DNA of 59,578 nucleotides from Firmicutes bacterium UBA7523 (GTDB lineage: Bacteria > Bacillota > Dethiobacteria > Dethiobacterales > Dethiobacteraceae): contig DLMZ01000020.1 in assembly GCA_002479415.1 (NCBI GenBank), positions 329 through 59,906 on the forward strand, given 5' to 3'. Below the pieces are notes generated by a model. It did not search any database and was not told the origin of the DNA. It saw nothing but the letters and a program-made list of their open reading frames with translations. Position 1 is the first letter of the stretch; every line of letters begins with the position of its first letter. Of this stretch, positions 43,899 through 51,002 are shown one piece after another. A program made the translations under genes and the position numbers.

Positions 43899-43943
43899 CC
43901 ACTTTAACCCACTTCACACCACTTTTTTAACTTATTCTGCACT
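43899..43943 (-). promoter_or_regulatory. MraZ operator: 10-base-phased AGTGG repeats
   Basis: Minus strand AGTGG at 43923-43919, 43913-43909 and 43903-43899, exactly 10 bases apart, as in known MraZ sites (three direct repeats, one helical turn apart). A further AGTGC at 43943-43939 is in phase, with the intermediate position (43933-43929) degenerate. Confidence 0.75.
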
Positions 43944-43970
43944 TTTTTAAATACTCCTTTATATTTAATA

Positions 43971-43994
43971 AAAAAAAACCGCATTTCTAGCGGC
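43971..43994 (-). terminator. second terminator downstream of tlpA
   Basis: Minus strand GCCGC...GCGG-type hairpin (stem around 43979-43994) followed by nine T. It isolates the dcw cluster from the tlpA-ccdA unit. Confidence 0.75.
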
Positions 43995-44030
43995 TAACAC
44001 ATTTTTAACTTATGCGCTCAAGCTCAAAAA

Positions 44031-44079
44031 TTAGAGGTTACTGAATCGGTCACTTTGCGACCGATTCAGTAACCTCTAA
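44031..44079 (-). terminator. 21-bp perfect hairpin after tlpA
   Basis: Bases 44031-44051 pair without mismatch with 44059-44079; the loop has seven bases. The minus strand continues with TTTTTG after two A. It is much longer than the other terminators in this window. Confidence 0.75.
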
Positions 44080-44093
44080 ATAATATCATTCTG

Positions 44094-44591
44094 CTACAGC
44101 CAGCTTCGTACTATAGCCATCAATTCTTCTTCCGTAATAGTTCCAACACGAACATGACGAATAGTCCCTTTTCTATCGATGATAAGCGTTTTTGGAATAA
44201 ACCGCACTTCATAAACCCTGCTTACATTGCCGTCATCTTTAACTACAGGAAATGTATACCCGTTTTCGCGCAAAAAACGGTGGGCAACTTGCGGAATATC
44301 GTTTACATTAACAGCGAGAATGGTGAAGCCTTCACTCTTTAACGCATCATACACCTGCTGCATGGCCGGCATTTCCTCCCGACACGGAGGGCAAGCAGCT
44401 GACCAAAAATTCAGCATAACTACCTGTCCGTGCAAATCGGATAGGTTCACAGGCTCATCATCCAAAGTATTCAGTGTAAAACCGGGAGCTCTAGCCCCTA
44501 CATCCAAACCCTGAACTCTAAATTGGCTTAATACGAAAATTGCAATGACAACAATAATAACAACTACAAGAGCAGGCAAAATTTTTCTCAA
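44094..44591 (-). CDS. resA: membrane-anchored thiol-disulfide oxidoreductase (ResA/TlpA family)
   Basis: 165 residues: one N-terminal anchor (about 6-25) and an exported thioredoxin fold. The active site is CPPC (SAACPPCREEMPAM), and the cis-proline region reads VRFIPKTLIIDRKG. The CcdA-ResA pair brings reducing power across the membrane to apocytochromes c or, in spore formers, to cortex-forming enzymes (StoA-like). No cytochrome genes are seen here. TTG start at 44591 after GGAGGT. Confidence 0.9.
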   Translation of the reverse strand: MRKILPALVVVIIVVIAIFVLSQFRVQGLDVGARAPGFTLNTLDDEPVNLSDLHGQVVMLNFWSAACPPCREEMPAMQQVYDALKSEGFTILAVNVNDIPQVAHRFLRENGYTFPVVKDDGNVSRVYEVRFIPKTLIIDRKGTIRHVRVGTITEEELMAIVRSWL

Positions 44592-44610
44592 GTTTATACC
44601 TCCGCGTTGA

Positions 44611-45297
44611 TTATAACAGAATCAGCGACAGTCTGGCTAGCAAGCCAAAGTAAACCGCAAAACCAAACAGTATTAAGGAATATCCTAATACCCTTTGCAT
44701 CTTTGGCAGATATCCAGAGTAACGGTTAATCCACCGGCTGGCCTGCCCCACGAGCAATGCTGCCAATAAAAATGGCAAAGCCATTCCAAGAGAAAACGCC
44801 ACAAGCAAAGAAACACCACCACCGCTGGACGCCGTTAACAGCAAAATCGAACCTAAGATCGGACCAATGCAGGGCGTCCAGCCTGCGGCAAATGCCATCC
44901 CCATCATCAGCGCCGTTCCCGGTCCGGCCGTTACCGGCGTGAAGCGTATACGCCTTTCCTGAAGAAATAAAGCCGGAGACACAATACCTGAAAGATGTAA
45001 TCCAAAAATGACAATCATAATCCCCGCACCGCGCTGTAACAAAACCTGATATGTTGAAAAAAAAGCGGAAAACCAGCTTGCCAGAACACCAAGTAGAATA
45101 AAAACGGAACTAAACCCAATTACGAAGTTGAAACTATTAATAATAACCTTGTTTTTAGCGGGTTGCCCGCCTTCACCGGCAACGGAGCCGGACAAAAACC
45201 CCAAATATATGGGAAGCAGCGGAAGATGACATGGAGAAAAAAAAGCTGCAAGCCCGGCTAAGAAGGCAATTACAACAGTCAAATTTCCCTGTTCCAT
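44611..45297 (-). CDS. ccdA: cytochrome c biogenesis protein CcdA
   Basis: 228 residues, six membrane segments, DsbD-gamma family. The two redox cysteines are in AAFFSPCHLPLLP and GWTPCIGPILGS. It passes electrons from cytoplasmic thioredoxin to the exported ResA-like partner encoded 19 bases downstream. Start ATG after GGGGAGG. Confidence 0.95.
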   Translation of the reverse strand: MEQGNLTVVIAFLAGLAAFFSPCHLPLLPIYLGFLSGSVAGEGGQPAKNKVIINSFNFVIGFSSVFILLGVLASWFSAFFSTYQVLLQRGAGIMIVIFGLHLSGIVSPALFLQERRIRFTPVTAGPGTALMMGMAFAAGWTPCIGPILGSILLLTASSGGGVSLLVAFSLGMALPFLLAALLVGQASRWINRYSGYLPKMQRVLGYSLILFGFAVYFGLLARLSLILL

Positions 45298-45364
45298 AGA
45301 TTCCTCCCCGTGTTATTTTCTTGTCATTTTTGTCATATTATACATTTATCGGTCAGCCAACAGA

Positions 45365-46723
45365 TTATAGATACGGCATGAACAAGGTAGCTATTGAGAA
45401 ATAAATTAAAAGCCCCGTTACATCTTTAATTGTAGTTACCAAAGGACCGGAGGCATATGCTGGATCAAGGCCGGACTGGCTAAAAATCAACGGGACAAAT
45501 GTGCCTATAACTGCCCCTAAAGTAACTGTGGAAAACATGGCAACACCTACCACAAAGCCTAGAAGCGGGCTCAGCTGAAAAAAATTTGCTGCTCCCACTG
45601 CAGCCACAGAAACAATGGCGCCGCAGATAGTTCCCATAGTAAGCCCCACTTTAATTTCTTTATAAAAATAACCCCATCTCTCGCTTTCTCCAATTTCTCC
45701 GGTTGCCACTCCTCGGACAAATACGGTAGAGGATTGAGAAGCTACGTTACCTCCCATATCCATAATTACCGGGATAAAAAAAGCCAGCACAACAATAGTC
45801 TGCAGTGTTTGTTCAAACACTCCCATAACACCGCCTGAAAGCAGTCCACCAAATAAAGTGATAATCAGCCAAGGCAACCGTCGGCTAATAGAATTCCAAA
45901 CAGTGGCTTCCACCAAGCCCACACCCTCGGGCTCCGAAGCACCGACACGACGATAAATATCCTCCGTAGCTTCTTCTTCAATAACGTCGATGATATCATC
46001 TACTGTGATAATCCCCAGCAAACGGTTTTGATTATCAACAACAGGCACTGCCAGCAGGTCGTACTTTGATACAACCCGTGCTACTTCCTCCTGGTCCATA
46101 TCAACCGGAACCTGAATTACACTCTTGCGCATAAACTCTGACAAGCGGGTGCCATCGGCAGATGCAATCAGCTCCCGCAGCGAAAGAACACCGATTAGCT
46201 TGTTCTCTTCATCTACAACATACACATAGTAAACAGTTTCTGCTTCAGTGGCCAATTCACGCAAACGTCGGATAGCATCTTCAACAACCATATTCTCCGG
46301 AAAGGAAATATATTCTGTTGTCATTATGCCGCCCGCGCTGTCTTCCGGATACTTTAATAGACCGCGAATTTCTTCCGCATCTTCATCAATAAGCTTTAAT
46401 AACTCTTTGGCATCATCTTCCGGCAACTCCCCAATCAAGTCTGCCGCATCATCTGTGGCCATCTCTTTTAAAATTGCTGATGCTCTCTTTTTGGTAAGCA
46501 GTTGAAATAATACTACTTGATCCAACTCTTCCATTTCTTGAATAACCAAAGCCGCTTCTTCATCACTAAGCAAATTAAACAGCTCTGATTTTTGCTCATC
46601 GGACAAATCCTCAACGATTTCCGCAAAGTCACTGGGGTGCAAGTTTTGGAAAAAATCTGCAAGATTTGTATCCCGCTCTTTTATCATCATAAGTATTTTT
46701 TGCAGCGATTTCTGAATAGACAT
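45365..46723 (-). CDS. mgtE: magnesium transporter MgtE
   Basis: 452 residues. N-domain of helical repeats (about 1-130), paired CBS domains (about 133-255) and five membrane segments. The selectivity region PVIMDMGGNVASQSS and the acidic cytoplasmic face match Mg2+-gated MgtE. The start at 46723 is chosen as ATG after GGGGTGA; the GTG three codons upstream overlaps that site. No M-box riboswitch precedes it. It follows a CsoR-type gene by 22 bases. Confidence 0.95.
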   Translation of the reverse strand: MSIQKSLQKILMMIKERDTNLADFFQNLHPSDFAEIVEDLSDEQKSELFNLLSDEEAALVIQEMEELDQVVLFQLLTKKRASAILKEMATDDAADLIGELPEDDAKELLKLIDEDAEEIRGLLKYPEDSAGGIMTTEYISFPENMVVEDAIRRLRELATEAETVYYVYVVDEENKLIGVLSLRELIASADGTRLSEFMRKSVIQVPVDMDQEEVARVVSKYDLLAVPVVDNQNRLLGIITVDDIIDVIEEEATEDIYRRVGASEPEGVGLVEATVWNSISRRLPWLIITLFGGLLSGGVMGVFEQTLQTIVVLAFFIPVIMDMGGNVASQSSTVFVRGVATGEIGESERWGYFYKEIKVGLTMGTICGAIVSVAAVGAANFFQLSPLLGFVVGVAMFSTVTLGAVIGTFVPLIFSQSGLDPAYASGPLVTTIKDVTGLLIYFSIATLFMPYL

Positions 46724-46745
46724 ATTGCTCACCCCTTCTGATATG

Positions 46746-47009
46746 TCAGGTTATATACTTACTCAGCAGCTTCATAACATCTTCAATAAAATCCTCAGCA
46801 TTCTCATCACAAATTGCTTTCTCCATACAGCTCTTAAAATGGGTTTGAAAAACAAGGGTACCCGTTTTGTTAACCGCAGCTTTTATGGCAGCTATTTGCA
46901 TCAATACATCTGTACAGGGCTGCTCATCCTCAATCATCTTGCGTACTCCCTTTACCTGGCCTTCAATCCTGCTCAGACGGTTAATTATGTTTTGACGCTC
47001 TTCGTGCAT
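46746..47009 (-). CDS. CsoR/RcnR-family metal-sensing repressor
   Basis: 87 residues, all-helical DUF156 family. The copper ligand set of CsoR is present: Cys32, His57 and Cys61 (HFKSC). Its spacing (HxxxC) fits CsoR better than the sulfide-sensing CstR, which has no His. The start at 47009 is the second of two near ATG codons. It shares a transcript with mgtE, which is unusual because Cu genes are expected. The metal is not certain. Confidence 0.85.
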   Translation of the reverse strand: MHEERQNIINRLSRIEGQVKGVRKMIEDEQPCTDVLMQIAAIKAAVNKTGTLVFQTHFKSCMEKAICDENAEDFIEDVMKLLSKYIT

Positions 47010-47040
47010 TTTCATACCCCCAGAGTCAATATTCTTCTCA

Positions 47041-47069
47041 ATTATACCTTTATCCCCAATTCAATACAA
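47041..47069 (-). promoter_or_regulatory. promoter of the csoR-like/mgtE unit
   Basis: Minus strand TTGTAT (47069-47064), 17-base spacer, TATAAT (47046-47041). CCCCCAGAG and its complement lie just downstream, between the -10 and the start codon; this might be an operator, but no clear palindrome is seen. Confidence 0.55.
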
Positions 47070-47082
47070 TAAAAAACACAAC

Positions 47083-47292
47083 AAAAAACCCCACCATGCC
47101 GTGGACCGTTGAGTTTTGAACTGCTCTCCCCACAGGTGGGTGCCTCCTGTCTGTTTTGCATGTCCTCCGAAACAAGGCGTATACGTCACAGACAGAGCCG
47201 AGCTCCCATTTCAAAAGTGTTAGCTCAAAACTGTACCGGTTACTTCACAAACATAGCAGGGCATCTTTTGTTTTTGCTTATCATCTCTTACT
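47083..47292 (-). ncRNA. ssrS: 6S RNA (SsrS)
   Basis: Minus strand: a closing stem from CCCTGCTATGTT (47261-47250) and CGGCATGGTGGGG-type 3' bases, a large asymmetric central bubble region (TTTTGAGCTAACACTTTTG and the opposing AGTTCAAAACTC), and a U-rich 3' end (47088-47083). Location next to aspS matches B. subtilis 6S-1 (bsrA). 6S RNA mimics an open promoter and captures sigma-A RNA polymerase. The 5' limit is set from the promoter; the mature RNA may begin nearer 47265. This fills the stretch 47016-47399. Confidence 0.8.
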
Positions 47293-47298
47293 GAGGTA

Positions 47299-47328
47299 AT
47301 TATAGCACAATTTTTTCGACGCTCGCAA
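47299..47328 (-). promoter_or_regulatory. 6S RNA promoter
   Basis: Minus strand TTGCGA (47328-47323), 18-base spacer, TATAAT (47304-47299). Start expected near 47292. Confidence 0.6.
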
Positions 47329-47399
47329 GTAGAAGTTCTCAACATAACAAACCATCATTAACCATAAATATGAAGTAATACCAAGTAAGGGGTGATTAT

Positions 47400-47693
47400 A
47401 TGACCTGGGAAGCTCTAACAACCATTTTTGTACTGGCAATTATAGTAGAATTTTCCACAGAAGTACTTAAGTCAATAGTTTCCTCAATCCGAGGGCCGTA
47501 CAGTCGCGGAGCCGCTGTACTCATCGGCATAATTCTCTGCGTGAGCACCAGAAGCGGATTATTGTCAATATTTAATATATACCCGCTCTACCCGTTAATA
47601 GACTATCTACTTACAGGAATGATTATTTCCCGTGGTTCAAATATTATCCATGACTTAGTATCCAAGATGGAAAGTATTGGTGCTAAGCGCTAA
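47400..47693 (+). CDS. small membrane protein, 97 aa, unknown
   Basis: The start ATG has AGGGGTGA seven bases upstream. Two or three hydrophobic segments (about 4-22, 36-50 and 55-78) alternate with short polar loops (SSIRGPYSRG), a layout like holin-type or phage-related small membrane proteins. No family is recognised. It is transcribed toward aspS and overlaps its end by four bases. No clear promoter of its own was found. Confidence 0.6.
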   Translation: MTWEALTTIFVLAIIVEFSTEVLKSIVSSIRGPYSRGAAVLIGIILCVSTRSGLLSIFNIYPLYPLIDYLLTGMIISRGSNIIHDLVSKMESIGAKR

Positions 47694-49462
47694 CAGTTTT
47701 TAACCGGCAAAGCCAAATCTAGAGATAATTCCTTTAATTGCCGATTGTCTACCGCAGCAGGCGCTCCAGTCATCAAGCAAGAAGCACTGGCGGTTTTGGG
47801 GAAGGCGATAACATCGCGTATGGAACGCTTGTTTGCCATAAGCATTATCAGGCGGTCAAGGCCAAAGGCAATTCCTCCATGAGGCGGGGTGCCATATTCG
47901 AAGGCATCCAGAAGAAAACCAAACTGCTCCTTAGCACCTTCAGGAGTAAAGCCCAACATTTTAAACATTTTTTCCTGGACATCACGACGGTAAATTCTCA
48001 AGCTTCCCCCGCCGATTTCCACCCCGTTTAATACTAAGTCATACGCCTTGGCTAAAACATCCTGAGGCTCAGTCTCCAGCTTTTCTAAATCTTCATCACG
48101 CGGTGAAGTGAAAGGATGGTGGTTAGCTACATATCTTTGCTCATCACTGTCATAGGACAATAGCGGGAAATCAACAACCCAGACAAAGTTTCTTTGTTTA
48201 TCATCCAATAACCCCAACCGTTCTCCCAGGTGTAACCGCAACGCACCTAAAGCATCATATGCCGTTTCTCTTTTATCAGCTACAAAAAGTAACAAATCAC
48301 CTGGCTTGCCGTTTAATTCCGAAACTATACTTGTCAGCGTTTCTTCATCAAAAAACTTAGCTATGGGAGAACGCAATCCAGCTTCTTCAACAAAAATATA
48401 TGCCAAACCTTTTGCGCCGTACCGTGCCGCGTGAGCTGTAAGTTCATCCAATTCTTTTCTGCTAAAACTACCACATCCTTCGGCGTTTAGGCCTTTAACC
48501 ACTCCGCCCGAAGCCAAGACTTGCTTAAACACTTTAAATTCCGCACCGGCTACAATTCCGGAGATATCCTGCAATTCCAAGCCAAAGCGGGTATCGGGCT
48601 TGTCGCTGCCGAAACGCTCCATAGCTTCCCGGTATGTTAAACGCGGGAAAGGAGTGGAGATTATTTCTCCCAGTGTTTCAGCGAAGACATGGGCCATCAT
48701 ATTTTCCATCATCTCTAAGATTGTTTCCTGGGTGCAAAATGACAGCTCAATATCAATCTGCGTAAATTCAGGTTGGCGGTCTGCTCGCAAATCTTCGTCC
48801 CGGAAACAGCGTGCAATCTGGAAGTACCGTTCTGCTCCCGCCACCATCAGCAGCTGCTTGAACAGCTGAGGTGACTGAGGCAGCGCATAGAAATCCCCTG
48901 GGTTAACACGGCTGGGCACCAAGTAGTCCCGCGCTCCTTCAGGGGTACTTCTGGTCAACATAGGCGTTTCCACTTCCATAAAGCCTTCACTATCCAGAAA
49001 ATCACGAGCCAGCTTGCTCACTTTGTGTCGCAGCATCATACCGGAAAACATCTCTGGCCGTCTTAAATCAAGATACCGATATTTTAAACGGACATTTTCA
49101 TCTACATCCACACCATCCTCGATATAAAAAGGCGGAGTTTTGGCTTTATTCAAAATTTCAAGCTTTGAAACATGGACTTCAACTTCACCGGTTGCTAACT
49201 TTGTGTTAACCGTTTCCTGCTCCCTAGCCACCACAGTGCCTTCCACAGACAGCACAAACTCTCCCCGTATTTCTTCCGCACGAGCAAACATTTCTTCATC
49301 ATGCTCATGGTTAAAAACAATCTGGACAATGCCGCTCCGATCCCGCAAATCAATAAAAATGAGTTTCCCGTGGTCCCTTCTTTTCTGTACCCAGCCGTTT
49401 AGAACTACAGTACGGCCAAGATGCTCTTTTCTCGTTTCACCACAATAAATATTCCGATACAT
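47690..49462 (-). CDS. aspS: aspartyl-tRNA synthetase
   Basis: 590 residues, bacterial type: an N-terminal OB anticodon domain (about 1-105), class II core with motif 2 FRDEDLRADRQPEFTQ, the GAD insertion (about 290-420) and motif 3 GGIAFGLDRL. Whether it charges only tRNA-Asp or also tRNA-Asn cannot be read here. It follows hisS by two bases, the usual Bacillota pair. Its end overlaps the convergent 97-residue gene. Confidence 0.97.
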   Translation of the reverse strand: MYRNIYCGETRKEHLGRTVVLNGWVQKRRDHGKLIFIDLRDRSGIVQIVFNHEHDEEMFARAEEIRGEFVLSVEGTVVAREQETVNTKLATGEVEVHVSKLEILNKAKTPPFYIEDGVDVDENVRLKYRYLDLRRPEMFSGMMLRHKVSKLARDFLDSEGFMEVETPMLTRSTPEGARDYLVPSRVNPGDFYALPQSPQLFKQLLMVAGAERYFQIARCFRDEDLRADRQPEFTQIDIELSFCTQETILEMMENMMAHVFAETLGEIISTPFPRLTYREAMERFGSDKPDTRFGLELQDISGIVAGAEFKVFKQVLASGGVVKGLNAEGCGSFSRKELDELTAHAARYGAKGLAYIFVEEAGLRSPIAKFFDEETLTSIVSELNGKPGDLLLFVADKRETAYDALGALRLHLGERLGLLDDKQRNFVWVVDFPLLSYDSDEQRYVANHHPFTSPRDEDLEKLETEPQDVLAKAYDLVLNGVEIGGGSLRIYRRDVQEKMFKMLGFTPEGAKEQFGFLLDAFEYGTPPHGGIAFGLDRLIMLMANKRSIRDVIAFPKTASASCLMTGAPAAVDNRQLKELSLDLALPVKNC

Positions 49463-49464
49463 TA

Positions 49465-50733
49465 TTATGCCTCCTTGACTAAAGCGGCTAAATGAGCTGT
49501 CAAGCCCATCATGCTTACGCTTTGCTGTGTGCCGTTTTTCATATCACGCACTGTTGCTTTGTTTAAGCTCAACTCCTCGTCGCCAAGGATAACTATAAAA
49601 CGAACTCCTTTTTTATCTGCAAACTTTAGCTGTGCTTTTAAGCTTCGTCCCAAATAATCCTTATCAGCCGCAATACCCGCATCTCGCAACATCATGGTCA
49701 CAGCAAGTGCTTCATTAGCACAAACTTTACCGACAGTTGCAACAAAAGCATCCAGTTTATTTGCCTCCGGAATACTCACCTTTTCAGCATCCATCGCTAA
49801 CAAAACCCGTTCCAAGCCTATGGCAAAACCAATGCCGGGGATATTCGGGCCGCCGATGGTGGAAAGCAGATAATCATACCTGCCGCCACCGCCAATAGAG
49901 CTTTGTGCTCCCAAAACAGACGACGTAATCTCAAAGGCCGTCTTCGTATAATAGTCAAGCCCCCTGACCAATCGAGGATTAACCACATACTTTTCGCCAA
50001 TCTTGTCCATAGCTTGCTTTACAGCCGAAAAGTGAGCGGCACATTCTTCACAAAGGCTATCAGCCATCATTGGCACGTCTGCCGTCAGTTCACGACAACG
50101 CTCATTCTTACAATCTAAAATTCGCAGCGGATTTTTTTCATAGCGGTCATTGCAGTCCTTGCATAAATCAGACACATCCTCTTTTAATTGTTCCTGCAAA
50201 ACCTCACGATATTCACTGCGGCAAACAGGACAGCCTACACTGTTAATTTGCATAGTAATATCATTGAGGCCAAGCCCCCGAAAGTATCTCATGGACAGAG
50301 CCATGACATCCGCATCAATAGTGGGATCGTCAGCTCCAAATACTTCCACGCCAAATTGATGAAACTGGCGGTATCTGCCTGCCTGAGGTCTATCATAACG
50401 AAACATGGGTCCTATGTAGTATACCTTTAGAGGCTGTGCTTCTCCGTAAAGCTTATTTTCCAAATAAGACCTGGCCACTGACGCCGTACCTTCCGGACGC
50501 AGCGTTAAGGAACGATTGCCCCTGTCCTGGAATGTGTACATTTCCTTCGATACAATATCGGTAACTTCACCAACTCCGCGCAAAAAAAGCTCCGTATGCT
50601 CAAAAATCGGCGTGCGAATCTCCTGATAGCCAAAAACACGGCAAATATCAGCCGCTTTACCTTCTACAAACTGCCATTGCCCCACATCCTGGGGAAGTAT
50701 ATCCCGGCTGCCCCGGGGTGCTTTTGTTAACAC
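49465..50733 (-). CDS. hisS: histidyl-tRNA synthetase
   Basis: 422 residues, class II. Motif 2 is MFRYDRPQAGRYRQFHQ, the histidine motifs are LVRGLDYYTKTAFE and IGGGGRYDYL, and motif 3 is GIGFAIGLERVL. Start GTG at 50733 with GGGGG eight bases upstream. A leader of about 60 bases holds a terminator-like hairpin but no T-box. Confidence 0.97.
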   Translation of the reverse strand: MLTKAPRGSRDILPQDVGQWQFVEGKAADICRVFGYQEIRTPIFEHTELFLRGVGEVTDIVSKEMYTFQDRGNRSLTLRPEGTASVARSYLENKLYGEAQPLKVYYIGPMFRYDRPQAGRYRQFHQFGVEVFGADDPTIDADVMALSMRYFRGLGLNDITMQINSVGCPVCRSEYREVLQEQLKEDVSDLCKDCNDRYEKNPLRILDCKNERCRELTADVPMMADSLCEECAAHFSAVKQAMDKIGEKYVVNPRLVRGLDYYTKTAFEITSSVLGAQSSIGGGGRYDYLLSTIGGPNIPGIGFAIGLERVLLAMDAEKVSIPEANKLDAFVATVGKVCANEALAVTMMLRDAGIAADKDYLGRSLKAQLKFADKKGVRFIVILGDEELSLNKATVRDMKNGTQQSVSMMGLTAHLAALVKEA

Positions 50734-50759
50734 TTAAACAGCCCCCTTTAGTTAAGAAA

Positions 50760-50785
50760 ACTCCCGACCAAATTTGACCGGGAGT
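50760..50785 (-). terminator. terminator-like hairpin in the hisS leader
   Basis: Minus strand ACTCCCGGTC pairs with GGTCGGGAGT around loop AAATTT, then TTTTCTT. It lies after the hisS promoter and before the hisS start, so it may act as an attenuator. Confidence 0.6.
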
Positions 50786-50802
50786 CTTAATTTGCCAATT
50801 TA

Positions 50803-50831
50803 ATTCTAGCTAATCAAAAAGGGCTTGTCAA
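50803..50831 (-). promoter_or_regulatory. hisS-aspS promoter
   Basis: Minus strand TTGACA (50831-50826), 17-base spacer, TAGAAT (50808-50803). Start near 50796. Confidence 0.75.
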
Positions 50832-50926
50832 CCTAAGCGAAAGGCGGTTTGACTTTAGCAGCTATTATTTTTTCTTTTCTTTGCTGCGAACTGGTAGTCC
50901 TATAACAGCATGGGTAAAATTTCCCA

Positions 50927-50955
50927 TAGTCACCTTTGTCGTTTTATGTTAAAAT
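50927..50955 (+). promoter_or_regulatory. candidate promoter of the amidase gene
   Basis: TAGTCA (50927-50932), 17-base spacer, TAAAAT (50950-50955). An imperfect inverted repeat ATGGG...CCCAT (50910-50927) abuts the -35. Confidence 0.35.
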
Positions 50956-51002
50956 GAAGAAGAATATCTGATGCTAATTTTATTAGAAAGGGTGGATATT
51001 AT

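Noticed and set aside
46724..46745. M-box magnesium riboswitch before mgtE
   Set aside because: The gap to the csoR-like gene is only 22 bases, and none is seen in the leader of that gene.
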